A DNA stretch of 64,000 nucleotides, taken from the NCBI GenBank assembly GCA_017405845.1, contig JAFQZQ010000041.1:162056-226055 (forward strand). Direction: 5' to 3'. Below are positions 1 to 7,993 of the stretch, piece after piece. The notes below the pieces were generated by a model. The model did not search any database, was not told the DNA's origin, and saw only the letters and a list, made by a program, of their open reading frames with translations. Source of the stretch: Mogibacterium sp. GTDB lineage: Bacteria; Bacillota; Clostridia; Peptostreptococcales; Anaerovoracaceae. The position numbers and the translations under genes were made by a program. Every line of letters starts with the position of its first letter. Position 1 is the stretch's first letter.

Positions 1-502
1 CAAATTCTGATATATGATGCGATATCTGACTGTATCCTACATATTCTCCATTCAGCCACACATAAAAACATGAGTCGACGCCTTCAAAGTTCAGGTAAGT
101 ACATCCTGCTTTGTGATTCTTGTGCCATATGAAGTGATGCCGGTAAGCGCCGCAGGGATTGTCATGCGGGACATATGGTGGATCATATGGAAAAGGGTAT
201 CTTATATTAGTGTATTGATTCTTATCGTAGCCTCTCATCTGCCATGAAAACGGAACGTATTCTTTGTTCCACCAGTCCCCGGCCTCATAGGAAGGCAGAA
301 AGAATTCTGCTTTCAGATCATAAATACTCTGAAAAAAAGAAAAACTCCATTCGCATCCACTGAGCATCTGAAGTCGTTGTGAAGATTCCCTCAGGCTTAC
401 GATCTGATCATTTCTGCCTGAATCCGGAATATAGTAGCATCTGTAAGGCTCAGTGTTTTCGTGTAAAACACCCATGTTTTCATAGTGTCTCGGAATAATC
501 AT
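1..502 (-). CDS. lacZ: beta-galactosidase (GH2), N-terminal part, cut by window edge
   Basis: The first 167 codons of a gene running off the left edge. The translation starts MIIPRHYENMGVLHENTEPY and contains PFSWQ, NIRYPFPYDPPYVP, NPCGAYRHHF and FEGVDSCFYVWLNGEYVGYS. These are the hallmark motifs of the sugar-binding N-terminal domain of LacZ-type glycoside hydrolase family 2 enzymes, which hydrolyse lactose and other beta-galactosides in the cytoplasm. The start ATG at 502-500 has the Shine-Dalgarno GGAGGG just upstream. The catalytic TIM barrel lies outside the window, so activity cannot be judged. It is divergent from an AraC regulator, its likely activator. Confidence 0.9.
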   Translation of the reverse strand, partial: MIIPRHYENMGVLHENTEPYRCYYIPDSGRNDQIVSLRESSQRLQMLSGCEWSFSFFQSIYDLKAEFFLPSYEAGDWWNKEYVPFSWQMRGYDKNQYTNIRYPFPYDPPYVPHDNPCGAYRHHFIWHKNHKAGCTYLNFEGVDSCFYVWLNGEYVGYSQISHHISEF

Positions 503-560
503 CAGTTCCCTCCTGAATAAAAGAAACCTGCTTTGATTCATACGTTTCAGCCTTAAAAAC

Positions 561-618
561 ATTATAAAAAACCGCCTGTTTTAAAGCATATGCACAAAAC
601 AGTTTAAAACCTGCACAA
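561..618 (-). promoter_or_regulatory. lacZ promoter with two AraC-type direct repeats
   Basis: On the minus strand a TATAAT box (566-561) precedes the beta-galactosidase gene without a good -35 element, as expected for an activator-dependent promoter. Just upstream are two direct copies of GCACAA on the plus strand (592-597 and 613-618), exactly 21 bp or two helical turns apart. That is the usual geometry of AraC-family binding sites. Regulation by the divergent AraC gene is inferred. Confidence 0.5.
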
Positions 619-704
619 GGTTGATATTTAGCGGTTCAGGCATTGCCAGAGATCGGGAGGGTTCGATAAAATGATTTGTAAATAAAAAAAGAGGGGTTAC
701 AGAA

Positions 705-1577
705 ATGTATGTGAACTCAGGGTACTTGCATAATTCCAGAACACCTTTCAAAGAAAAGGTAATGCCTTTGAGGATCCTCAGCGCCGGAACTTATCAGCTT
801 CACAGCTGGCCAAAGCTTCCGACATGGCGTCCAAGGGGCCGGGTTGACTGGCAGTTGATATATATAGCGGCCGGAAAAGGGCATTTTATTATTGATCATA
901 AGGATATCATTGTCCCGGCGGGAAACATGATCCTGTTCCGTCCTAAAGAAGAGCAGCACTACTACTATCTGGGCGAAGACCGCACACAAGTATGGTTTGT
1001 ACACTTTACAGGACGTGATGTCAGAAAGATTCTTCAGTCCTACGATATTCCCATGAATAAAAATATTCTCTGCACAGGTCTGTCCAGAGAATATGAGGAT
1101 TTCTTTCGTAAGATGAGAGACGAACTCGTCGCCTGCAGATGGGGTTATGAGGAGATCCTTACTTATCTTTTCAGGGAACTTCTTATGACGATGCATCGCA
1201 GAATGGAGGAGGATCTTCCCCGTTTCTCAGGTTTTACCAGTCAGGAAATAGATTTTGCCAAAGAATACTTCCTGGAACACTACAATGAAGAAATCATTAT
1301 AGAAGACTATGCACGCTCCAGACATGTGAGTACCAGCTGGTTCAACAAAAGCTTCAAGACTGCAGTCGGCACAACGCCTATGAATTATATCCTTTCCATA
1401 AGGATTCGTAATGCACAGATGCTTTTGGAGACAACCGATTACAATATTTCCAGCATAGCGTCAATGGTTGGTTACGAAAACGCATTCTACTTCAGCAGAC
1501 TGTTCAAGAAACACAAGGGACTCTCACCCGCAGAATACAGAAAAACCTTTCGTGAGAAATACAGAGACCACATGTAG
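705..1577 (+). CDS. AraC family transcriptional regulator
   Basis: A 290-residue protein with an N-terminal cupin-like sugar-sensing domain (about residues 25-160) and a C-terminal double helix-turn-helix domain (about 180-285). The second HTH carries the family signature: SIASMVGYENAFYFSRLFKK followed by GLSPAEYR. Length is typical for AraC/XylS activators of sugar genes. The ATG at 705 has GAGGGG 8 nt upstream. The gene is transcribed away from the beta-galactosidase gene and most likely controls it in response to a beta-galactoside. The ligand is not known. Confidence 0.9.
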   Translation: MYVNSGYLHNSRTPFKEKVMPLRILSAGTYQLHSWPKLPTWRPRGRVDWQLIYIAAGKGHFIIDHKDIIVPAGNMILFRPKEEQHYYYLGEDRTQVWFVHFTGRDVRKILQSYDIPMNKNILCTGLSREYEDFFRKMRDELVACRWGYEEILTYLFRELLMTMHRRMEEDLPRFSGFTSQEIDFAKEYFLEHYNEEIIIEDYARSRHVSTSWFNKSFKTAVGTTPMNYILSIRIRNAQMLLETTDYNISSIASMVGYENAFYFSRLFKKHKGLSPAEYRKTFREKYRDHM

Positions 1578-1579
1578 CA

Positions 1580-2092
1580 TTACAGGTATCTGACTGTCTC
1601 CGATATGTCTTTCCTGTTATCATGCATCCGTGATGGTGCAGCGTCATCTGCCGCATATCCTATGTCCATAAGCATGACAAGCTCTTCGTTCTCAGGGAGT
1701 CCGAGCAGTTCTGCTGTCTGCTGTGGGTCAAAGCGATTGAGCCAACAGCTGCCAAGGCCTTCGTCTGCCGCCGCCAGGATCATGTGAGTCGCAACTATGG
1801 TCGCGTCCTCATCTCCGGAGTTCTTCATGCCGCCGGGATATGTATAAACATAGTTCTTGTCGAATGCTACGGCTATTACTATTGGTGCTCCGAATCTGCA
1901 TGGTGTGACGCTGTCTATCTTAGCGAGAGCCTCGTCTGACTGCAGCACATATATGCGCTGCTCCTGCAGGTTTTTTGCAGTAGGAGCCAGTCTCCCCGCT
2001 TCAAGAACTGCTGCTAATTTCTCAGCCTCTACTTCCTTATCACTGTATTTTCTGCACGAATACCGCTTTCTGATTACATCTTTGAATTCCAC
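1580..2092 (-). CDS. nitroreductase family protein
   Basis: A 170-residue FMN-dependent nitroreductase-fold protein. The N-terminus FKDVIRKRYSCRKYSDKEV carries the Arg-Arg-Ser FMN phosphate-binding pattern. Later motifs are EAGRLAPTAKNLQ, THMILAAADEGLGSCWLNRF and a C-terminal LPENEELVMLMDIGY. Such enzymes reduce nitro compounds, quinones or flavins with NAD(P)H. I chose a GTG start (2092-2090) because GGAGGG sits 7 nt upstream. The longer reading frame from 2122 would place that ribosome site inside the gene. It directly follows the radical SAM gene and may be co-transcribed with it. Confidence 0.85.
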   Translation of the reverse strand: MEFKDVIRKRYSCRKYSDKEVEAEKLAAVLEAGRLAPTAKNLQEQRIYVLQSDEALAKIDSVTPCRFGAPIVIAVAFDKNYVYTYPGGMKNSGDEDATIVATHMILAAADEGLGSCWLNRFDPQQTAELLGLPENEELVMLMDIGYAADDAAPSRMHDNRKDISETVRYL

Positions 2093-2128
2093 TTCTATAC
2101 CCTCCATTCTTATCCAAATCAAACGCCC

Positions 2129-3007
2129 TCAGTAGTCGAAAATACTTATCTGGTATTGTTTCTCCGGAAGCTCTCCCATATATCTGAAGCATTCATCAGG
2201 AGTCGACATCATACCATTTTCTCTGCAGATCCGCTTACATATATCTGTCAGTTTCTTTGCATTTGGGCTTGGCAGTTCGTAAGCGTATCCGTATGCGCGA
2301 ATATACCTTTGCTTCAACCCCGGAAAATACTTGTCCAGCGCAGCGTAATAGTATTCCCTGTCGCCTTCCCTGAGGGTCAGACCCATTCCGAAGTCGATGA
2401 TTCCTTTTACACCGGTTCTGGCACATTCGCTTAATATAGCTGTTATGTTCTCTTCAGTATCATTGATGAATGGCAGAATCGGAGTAAGCCACACAATTGT
2501 CGGAATACCTTTTTCCTGCATCCTCTCAAGCACTTCTATCCGGCGCTTTGTATTACACACGTGCGGTTCAAGTATGCTGCACAGATTATCATCGTAAGTG
2601 GTAAGTGTGATCTGTACTACACACTTTGCAGAACGATTAATCTCATCGAGAAGGTCAATGTCCCGAAGGATACGATCAGACTTTGTCTGGATCGCGGCCC
2701 CGAAACCGTATTTATGAATGATCTCAAGGCATCTTCTCGTAAGGCGCAGCTCTTCCTCACAATGCATATAAGGATCAGACATTGCGCCGGTTCCGATCAT
2801 GCACCTTTTCCTCTTGGATCTCAGCGCATTCTCTAATAGCTCCGGTGCGTTCTGCTTCACCTCAATATCCTCAAAGGGATGCGTAAATTGATAGCATTTA
2901 CTTCTGCTGTCGCAATAAATACAGCCGTGGGAACACCCACGGTATATATTCATTCCATAATAACCGTTTTTTCCTGTCAGAATTCCTTTGGCGTCAACAA
3001 AATGCAT
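2129..3007 (-). CDS. radical SAM protein, spore photoproduct lyase-like (SPL family)
   Basis: A 292-residue radical SAM protein. The cluster-binding motif CxxxCxxC is visible as RGCSHGCIYCDSRS near residue 25, followed by GTGAMSDPY, a substrate-barrel signature of the SPL/Rv2578c-like group. It binds a [4Fe-4S] cluster and cleaves SAM to a 5'-deoxyadenosyl radical. The substrate of this subgroup is not established, and it is not the sporulation SplB itself. Its start overlaps the end of the sirtuin gene by 14 bp, implying translational coupling. Confidence 0.85.
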   Translation of the reverse strand: MHFVDAKGILTGKNGYYGMNIYRGCSHGCIYCDSRSKCYQFTHPFEDIEVKQNAPELLENALRSKRKRCMIGTGAMSDPYMHCEEELRLTRRCLEIIHKYGFGAAIQTKSDRILRDIDLLDEINRSAKCVVQITLTTYDDNLCSILEPHVCNTKRRIEVLERMQEKGIPTIVWLTPILPFINDTEENITAILSECARTGVKGIIDFGMGLTLREGDREYYYAALDKYFPGLKQRYIRAYGYAYELPSPNAKKLTDICKRICRENGMMSTPDECFRYMGELPEKQYQISIFDY

Positions 3008-3980
3008 AATATTTTAGTACATCGCCCACATCGCCGCTTATGCAGATCGATTGTCCGGCAATCTGTTTAGGTGCATATGCCTCATTATAATTGAGGCATG
3101 CGTAGACAGCATCCGGATTGTCATATGTCATCGTCCAGAACGGGAATTTGATAATCACCGGAGTGTTGCTGCCCACTCCCAGTTCCAGGTACAGCACATG
3201 ACCCGACTCATGTTTGCTCAGGAAGTACGCATAGTTAGCGGAGGCCTTATGCCACCCTTCATCCTCAACAAAGCTCATGTCCGCTCTAAGGTTGGTAGTC
3301 ACATCACTCCCATCATCGGGACACTTCGGTATCAGATCAGATGGTAGCCTCATCTGCAGTCTGCGGTCTTCAGGCACACAGAACACTCCGTTTTCATCCT
3401 TTATGAAGCCCTGAGCCTCCATAGCCCTCATTACCCAGTCTTCATTATCATAGGTCTTCTGGCTGGAAGCTCTGACACTCTGAAACAGGCCGTAATCTCC
3501 CTGAGTGTAGAAAAGCCTCGACTTATCGAAACCTGCCCTCTGGAACTGATGGTCTACATTCGTCGTGATCACGAAATAGTCTTTGTCTTTTACCAGTTCA
3601 AGAAGTTGTTTGTAAACAGGCTTTGGAGCATCGATATAGCGGTTGAAGTAAATATGTCTGGCCCACCACGCCCAGAATGTTTCCGCATCCGGGAAAGGAT
3701 AGAATCCGCCGGAGTACATATCCGTTATTCCGAACTTTCCGGCAAAATCAAAGAAATATTTGTCGAAACGTTCCCCGCTGTATGTAAAACCTGCAGAAGT
3801 CGAGAGTCCTGCCCCTGCGCCTATGACGATAGCATCCGCTGTGTCGATCTCCTCTTTAAGCCTGGCTATGTCAGCTCTTTTGTCACCGCTGCCGTAGTAA
3901 ACGCCGCCGCGAAACCTGCTTAAACCCGCTGAACCTTTTCTTATACTCTCTATATAGCCGTTAGGTAGTGTTTTGTTCAT
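2994..3980 (-). CDS. SIR2 family protein, class M-like sirtuin (probable ADP-ribosyltransferase)
   Basis: A 328-residue NAD-binding sirtuin. GAGAGLSTSAGFTYSG (about 54-69) is the NAD-binding loop and TTNVDHQ (about 139-145) supplies the conserved Asn and Asp. At the place where deacetylases carry the catalytic His-Gly, this protein reads TQGDYG, with Gln instead of His. That substitution is characteristic of SirTM, the macrodomain-linked sirtuins that ADP-ribosylate lipoylated GcvH-like carriers. Only one Cys of the zinc-binding set is visible (PKCPDDGSD). The ATG at 3980 has GAGGA 5 nt upstream; an in-frame TTG at 3995 is less likely. No macrodomain, GcvH-like or LplA gene is nearby, so the partner is unknown. 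Confidence 0.8.
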   Translation of the reverse strand: MNKTLPNGYIESIRKGSAGLSRFRGGVYYGSGDKRADIARLKEEIDTADAIVIGAGAGLSTSAGFTYSGERFDKYFFDFAGKFGITDMYSGGFYPFPDAETFWAWWARHIYFNRYIDAPKPVYKQLLELVKDKDYFVITTNVDHQFQRAGFDKSRLFYTQGDYGLFQSVRASSQKTYDNEDWVMRAMEAQGFIKDENGVFCVPEDRRLQMRLPSDLIPKCPDDGSDVTTNLRADMSFVEDEGWHKASANYAYFLSKHESGHVLYLELGVGSNTPVIIKFPFWTMTYDNPDAVYACLNYNEAYAPKQIAGQSICISGDVGDVLKYYAFC

Positions 3981-4147
3981 AAAATCCTCAATCAATGTAT
4001 CACAATGAATAAATATTCAAGCATCATACACCTAAGCCATTCAGTGCGTCGCCAAACAATATTGGCGAGTAATCATCGTCCCCATCTTCACATTTATAAT
4101 ACCATCGATACGCTGCTTTTATATTACCCATATCATTATTATGAGGG

Positions 4148-4427
4148 TTATTTTTTCGTCAGCACTCCTCTCGATATATCATTGCGTGTTGTTTTCGTGC
4201 AGAACACGACTGCCTGATCGCCAATAAAGGCCCAGAATACCAACATCAGCAAATTCTCGAGGAATACGAGCACACCTGCCTTCTCATAATCCAGAAAAGC
4301 GAATGCCGCGCGGAAAAACATGTAATCAAACCAGCCATTTCGCAGGAAGAGGAATAGTCCGATGCCTGCGAGGCAGCAGAAGAAGCAAGCACATAGTCAT
4401 ACCGATATCCACGAACCTTCTGATCAT
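4148..4427 (-). pseudogene. remnant of a DUF4405 (flavinylation-associated cytochrome-like) membrane protein
   Basis: Starting from an ATG at 4427 with GAGGG upstream, the first 18 codons read MIRRFVDIGMTMCLLLLL, a typical DUF4405 start. The frame then breaks and continues one frame over as AGIGLFLFLRNGWFDYMFF and AFLDYEKAGVLVFLENLLM up to a TAA at 4148. That is the C-terminal part of the same family. The central helices are missing, so this is an internal deletion with a frameshift (280 bp, not a multiple of three). It lies at the downstream end of the TetR/flavodoxin operon, where such a cytochrome would be a sensible redox partner. Confidence 0.7.
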
Positions 4428-4442
4428 AATGTTCCCTCATCA

Positions 4443-5078
4443 TTATTTCAGTCCTTCGATCCAGGTTTTCAGCTCATCTTCAGATATGCCGCTTTCGAGT
4501 CTGTCTCCCTCGAGCCAGTTGCCGCTTCCGGCGTTATCTGCAAGGTTCTGTCCGCTTCTGCCGATGCCGCTGCCTCCCGATGTACAGAACGGTATCATAG
4601 TGATGCCGTCAAAGTCATAGCTCTCCACGAAAGTGTCCATGATGCGCGGTTCTTCACCCCACCAGATAGGATATCCGATATAGATGGTCTTGTATCCGTC
4701 CAGTGATACCTTCTCACTTCCGATCTCAGGACGTGCGGATGCATCATTCTGCTCATGGGTAGAACGGCTGTCATCGTCATTCCAGTCGAGATCCGCATCA
4801 GTATATTCCTGAGCCGCTTTGATCTCATAAAGGTCTGCGTCTGTTATGGACGCGATCTTCTCTGCTACTCCTTTTGTGTTTCCTGTTGCCGAGAAAAAGA
4901 CGACGAGAGTCTCTTTCCCTGAGCTGCTGCTATCCGATTCCGGTGCTTCAGACTGCTCTTCCTCAGCTGTTTCCGCAGTATTATCTGTGTCCGCGACTTC
5001 CTCTGAGCTTCCGCCTGAACATGCAGTCAGACCAACGATAAGGCAAAGCGCCAACAATACTGAAAGTATTTTTCTCAT
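4443..5078 (-). CDS. flavodoxin-domain lipoprotein
   Basis: A 211-residue exported lipoprotein. The signal peptide MRKILSVLLALCLIVGLTAC ends in an LTAC lipobox and is followed by a Ser/Glu-rich linker (about residues 22-50). The flavodoxin domain has the FMN phosphate loop FFSATGNTKGVAEKI, then GYPIWWGEEPRIMDTF and PFCTSGGSGIGRS, the flavodoxin_4 signatures. It is probably an electron carrier or quinone/flavin reductase anchored outside the membrane. The ATG at 5078 follows AGGTGGAG; an upstream in-frame GTG lies inside that ribosome site. It is the penultimate gene of the TetR operon and a paralogue of the truncated flavodoxin at 5844-6104. Confidence 0.88.
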   Translation of the reverse strand: MRKILSVLLALCLIVGLTACSGGSSEEVADTDNTAETAEEEQSEAPESDSSSSGKETLVVFFSATGNTKGVAEKIASITDADLYEIKAAQEYTDADLDWNDDDSRSTHEQNDASARPEIGSEKVSLDGYKTIYIGYPIWWGEEPRIMDTFVESYDFDGITMIPFCTSGGSGIGRSGQNLADNAGSGNWLEGDRLESGISEDELKTWIEGLK

Positions 5079-5141
5079 AATCTCCACCTTTTTCTTTATT
5101 TCGACTTGCTATAATCTTCATCTGTAACTGCTTCGAGCCAC

Positions 5142-5477
5142 TCATTGCTTGTCTTCGCCCCAGACTTCTTTCGCAAGGCGGAATACTGCCCATCCCTTAG
5201 GCCAGCCGACGTACATCGTCGCGTGTGTGATGATAGCAGCGATCTCGTCTTTGGTAACACCATGCGCCTTCGCATTCTGCAGATGGTATATCAGGGAAGC
5301 ATCCGTTATGCCTGAAGCCATCAGTGATACCACTGTTATGATGCACTTCGTCTTGACGTCTATGGCTTCCTCATTCCACACTTCGCCGAACAGCACATCA
5401 TCATTCAGATGCGCGAACATCGGTGCAAATTCACCAAGCTGATCTCTTCCTGCAGTCTGTACTATTTTCTCACTCAT
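5142..5477 (-). CDS. carboxymuconolactone decarboxylase family protein
   Basis: An all-helical CMD-like protein of 111 residues. Visible family motifs include EAIDVKTKCIITVVSLMASG, LIYHLQNAKAHGVTKDEI and ITHATMYVGWPKGW. The CxxC redox motif of AhpD-type members is absent, so a peroxidase role is unlikely. Related small proteins often accompany flavodoxins and ABM enzymes in quinone or aromatic detoxification operons. I start at ATG 5477 with GAGGA 8 nt upstream rather than the in-frame GTG at 5492. Confidence 0.85.
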   Translation of the reverse strand: MSEKIVQTAGRDQLGEFAPMFAHLNDDVLFGEVWNEEAIDVKTKCIITVVSLMASGITDASLIYHLQNAKAHGVTKDEIAAIITHATMYVGWPKGWAVFRLAKEVWGEDKQ

Positions 5478-5495
5478 TTTATTTATCCTCACTAT

Positions 5496-5828
5496 CTACT
5501 TTCTGATGAATGCCGCATCCTTGTCCTGCACTCCTTCTGAATCTGAAATGTATCTTTCCACGCTCATATGCAGGTCATATCTCTCACGCAGCTTAGCTAT
5601 CTCGTTCATCATGGACGAAGCATGATGTTTATCAAGTGACTCCTGATCTTTCCATCTGTCGATGAGCAGCACAGTCTCAGCATCATTCATCGGGATGAAG
5701 TATTCATATCTTTCATTTCCTTCCTCACCCCTGATGGCATCTGCGATTCCCCGCGCTTCCATTTCTTCCGCGAAGGCTCTCGCGCTTCCGTTGCTGCCCT
5801 TATAATACAGATTTACTGTTATACTCAT
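5496..5828 (-). CDS. putative quinol monooxygenase / ABM-domain protein
   Basis: A 110-residue protein with a ferredoxin-like antibiotic-biosynthesis-monooxygenase fold. It shows YEYFIPMNDAETVLLIDRWKDQESLDKHHAS, the typical ABM core with its W-x-x-x-x-x-L-x-x-H pattern. Members such as YgiN oxidise quinols without a cofactor. The start is preceded by AAGGAGCG. It sits between the truncated flavodoxin and the CMD gene in one operon. Confidence 0.85.
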   Translation of the reverse strand: MSITVNLYYKGSNGSARAFAEEMEARGIADAIRGEEGNERYEYFIPMNDAETVLLIDRWKDQESLDKHHASSMMNEIAKLRERYDLHMSVERYISDSEGVQDKDAAFIRK

Positions 5829-5843
5829 TTTTTCGCTCCTTCT

Positions 5844-6104
5844 TTACAGCCCTTTCTCAAGCATCCTTTTGATTGCAGCCTCATCAGGACGGTTGATCTG
5901 TATGCCTTTAGTCCACTTCACATTGCCGCTGACATTCTTATGGAGAGCTGTGTCACTTCTGCCGACGCCGCTGCCGCCTGATGTGCAGAACGGGATGATG
6001 GTCTTGCCGGAGAAGTCATAACTCTCGAGGAATGTCTCTATGATGCGAGGTGCAACACCCCACCAGATCGGAAAACCGATGACGACAGTGTCATATGAAG
6101 ACAT
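5844..6104 (-). pseudogene. C-terminal half of a flavodoxin
   Basis: The 86 residues from MSSYDTVVIGFPIWWGVAPR through PFCTSGGSGVGRS to the end match the second half of flavodoxin_4 proteins, very like the intact paralogue at 4443-5078. The first half, including the FMN phosphate loop, is missing. The flavodoxin frame stays open upstream of the ATG (AGIVAD) right up to the TAA of the TetR gene and is in phase with it. This suggests a deletion that removed the flavodoxin N-terminus and joined the remainder to the TetR stop. The ORF may still be translated but could not bind FMN normally. Confidence 0.75.
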
Positions 6105-6122
6105 ATCTGCTACTATACCTGC

Positions 6123-6764
6123 TTATTTTCCGGACTGATTGCTGCTCCCCAGCAGCTTTATCAGGCAGTTATACGTGATCTCATACAATGACTGATACTT
6201 ATAATCGACCTCAGCCTCTGCCATGGCATCTTTCTGTTTGGCTGTAACTTCAGCGTAAGGATAGATGCCGAACATGAACGGGAAGAATATATACATCACC
6301 TGTTCTGCTTCTGCCTCACTCATGCCGGAGCAGTATTTCCCGAGGATCTCTCTGAACAGCTTAAGCGACTGTCCATATGCTCTTTTAAACGATGCAAGCA
6401 GCTCCTCACGGCTGTTTTCCTCCATGTCAAAGTTGTTCATCGACAGGAGTTTGAGAAGCTGAGCTCTTTTCTCAAGTGACTTCGCGATCTGTTCAGCAAG
6501 CTCATTTCCGGCATATTCCTTTTCACTGTTCAGTATCTTCTCAAGGGCTGTGTTCCATCTGTCATATTCACGTTCGAACAGTGCAAGAAATATTTCTTCC
6601 TTGGTGTGGAAGTAGTTATATATCGTCGGCCTGGAGAAGGATGTAACACTGCTGATCTCTTTGAGCGTAATATCCTTGAAACTCAGTGTCTGATATAGCC
6701 GCTCGCATGCAGCCACGATTTCTTCTCTTCTCTGTGCGATGATCTCCGGAGTTCCCTTGAACAT
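6123..6764 (-). CDS. TetR family transcriptional regulator
   Basis: A 213-residue repressor with an N-terminal TetR HTH (about residues 10-55) ending in TSFSRPTIYNYFHTKEEIF. The rest is a helical ligand-binding domain with several Met and Phe residues. The ATG at 6764 has AAAGGAG upstream; the longer frame to 6839 would run through the promoter and operators. It is first in an operon with flavodoxin, ABM and CMD genes, and is almost certainly autoregulated through the paired palindromes just upstream. The inducer is unknown; electrophiles or quinones would fit the operon. Confidence 0.9.
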   Translation of the reverse strand: MFKGTPEIIAQRREEIVAACERLYQTLSFKDITLKEISSVTSFSRPTIYNYFHTKEEIFLALFEREYDRWNTALEKILNSEKEYAGNELAEQIAKSLEKRAQLLKLLSMNNFDMEENSREELLASFKRAYGQSLKLFREILGKYCSGMSEAEAEQVMYIFFPFMFGIYPYAEVTAKQKDAMAEAEVDYKYQSLYEITYNCLIKLLGSSNQSGK

Positions 6765-6783
6765 GTTATTTCTCCTTTCGCAA

Positions 6784-6836
6784 GTTGACACCGTGTCAAC
6801 AATTGCATTATAGTCACTTCTTGACACGGTGTCAAC
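6784..6836 (-). promoter_or_regulatory. consensus promoter with twin TetR operators
   Basis: The minus strand carries a perfect sigma-70-type promoter: TTGACA (6835-6830), a 17-bp spacer and TATAAT (6812-6807). Two almost identical 15-17 bp palindromes of the type GTTGACACCGTGTCAAC lie at 6784-6800 and 6820-6836. One overlaps the -35 box and the other the start of transcription. A repressor dimer on each would block the promoter. Binding by the adjacent TetR protein is inferred. Confidence 0.85.
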
Positions 6837-7023
6837 CATAATTCTTATCTTTTCTCAAAATCCTCTACATCCTCGCATGCTTTGTTTTCTGCTTCCGCTC
6901 AAAGCTTTATTGGGGACTGGGCAGGAAAGATGGCTACACACTGACAGATCAATCTGCATTCGGAGCAGGTTACTTGAAATAAGAATCATCTAAAGGATGC
7001 TCATTATCAAATTTGAGTTCTCT

Positions 7024-7968
7024 TTATATCAAACAGTTCATAATTATGTTTACCATCATTTCTTTTTCTTCCGGTTTTGACTCCGCAATCATGATTGTCA
7101 GCGCAACCAATGTATAATCTGCTATTCGTTTAGCTCCTTCAACAAATAGGGCTTTATTCTTATCCAGGAAATACAGAAACACCGTAGCTGCAATTCTCTT
7201 GTTGCCATCTGAAAAGCTGTGATTTTTAGTGACAAAGTACAGGAGATTAGCGGCTTTTTCTTCCAATGACGGGTACAAGTCTTTCCCGTCAAAGCTCTGA
7301 TATATCGCTCCAATGGATCCCTTGAATGAGTCGTCTTTTTCATTTCCGAACAGATTGCTATCTGATGCAAACTTCATCTTGTCAATTACACTCCGGCATT
7401 CATCATATGTAAGCACATATGTCGCCTCATTGCCTCTCGGCTTTGCAAGGGTCTGATGATCATAGTCGTCCAGCATATCAAGTGCAGCTGAATAGCTTTC
7501 GACTACCGAAAGCACCTGCTGTGCATCCAGTTGGTTTTCTGCCCGCTTCATGATCTGCACGATCTGCCCAAGCTGGTTGATACGCTTGTCGTTGACTGCA
7601 TATCCTTTCAAAATGTATTCTTTGAGAACTGAGTTCGCCCAACGGCGGAACTCAACACCACGCTGAGACTTGACCCGATAACCGACAGAGATTATTACGT
7701 CCAGATTGTAATAATCTGTCATATGGGTTTGTGTCTTCCCTGGAATAGCGCCGTGTTGAGTGGTAGTCGCAAATTTTGCGACTACCACTTGATCTGACAG
7801 TTCTTCTTTCAAGGCGTTGTTAATGTGCTTGCCTATTGTCTTGACATCTCTGTCAAATAGTTCTGCCATCTGATTTCGTGTCAGCCAAACAGTTTCATCC
7901 TGCATCTGCACCTGCAGTGACACTTCATTATCAGCAGTTTCAAACAATACGATTTCGTTCTTTTCCAT
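7024..7968 (-). CDS. RhuM-Fic/Doc fusion protein
   Basis: A 314-residue protein with two parts. The N-terminal about 150 residues are a RhuM (virulence protein) domain: DETVWLTRNQMAELFDRD, KTIGKHINNALKEEL, YNLDVIISVGYRVKSQRG and FRRWANSVLKEYILKGY. The C-terminal part is a Fic/Doc domain with the active-site motif HSFSDGNKRIA. Fic proteins transfer AMP or phosphate groups from nucleotides to target proteins. The motif ends Asn-Lys-Arg as in Doc, rather than Asn-Gly-Arg, so phosphorylation is as plausible as AMPylation. The start is preceded by AAGGAGA. It is typical of accessory islands; no separate antitoxin was found. Confidence 0.88.
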   Translation of the reverse strand: MEKNEIVLFETADNEVSLQVQMQDETVWLTRNQMAELFDRDVKTIGKHINNALKEELSDQVVVAKFATTTQHGAIPGKTQTHMTDYYNLDVIISVGYRVKSQRGVEFRRWANSVLKEYILKGYAVNDKRINQLGQIVQIMKRAENQLDAQQVLSVVESYSAALDMLDDYDHQTLAKPRGNEATYVLTYDECRSVIDKMKFASDSNLFGNEKDDSFKGSIGAIYQSFDGKDLYPSLEEKAANLLYFVTKNHSFSDGNKRIAATVFLYFLDKNKALFVEGAKRIADYTLVALTIMIAESKPEEKEMMVNIIMNCLI

Positions 7969-7993
7969 AATACGTCTCCTTTTCGCGACAAAT

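Noticed and set aside
4246..4443. 65-codon ORF on the minus strand
   Set aside because: It runs in the wrong frame through the DUF4405 remnant; the family similarity is in the other two frames.
6840..7023. Short open stretch ending GYTLTDQSAFGAGYLK on the plus strand
   Set aside because: No start, no ribosome site and no recognised family; too short to call even a remnant.
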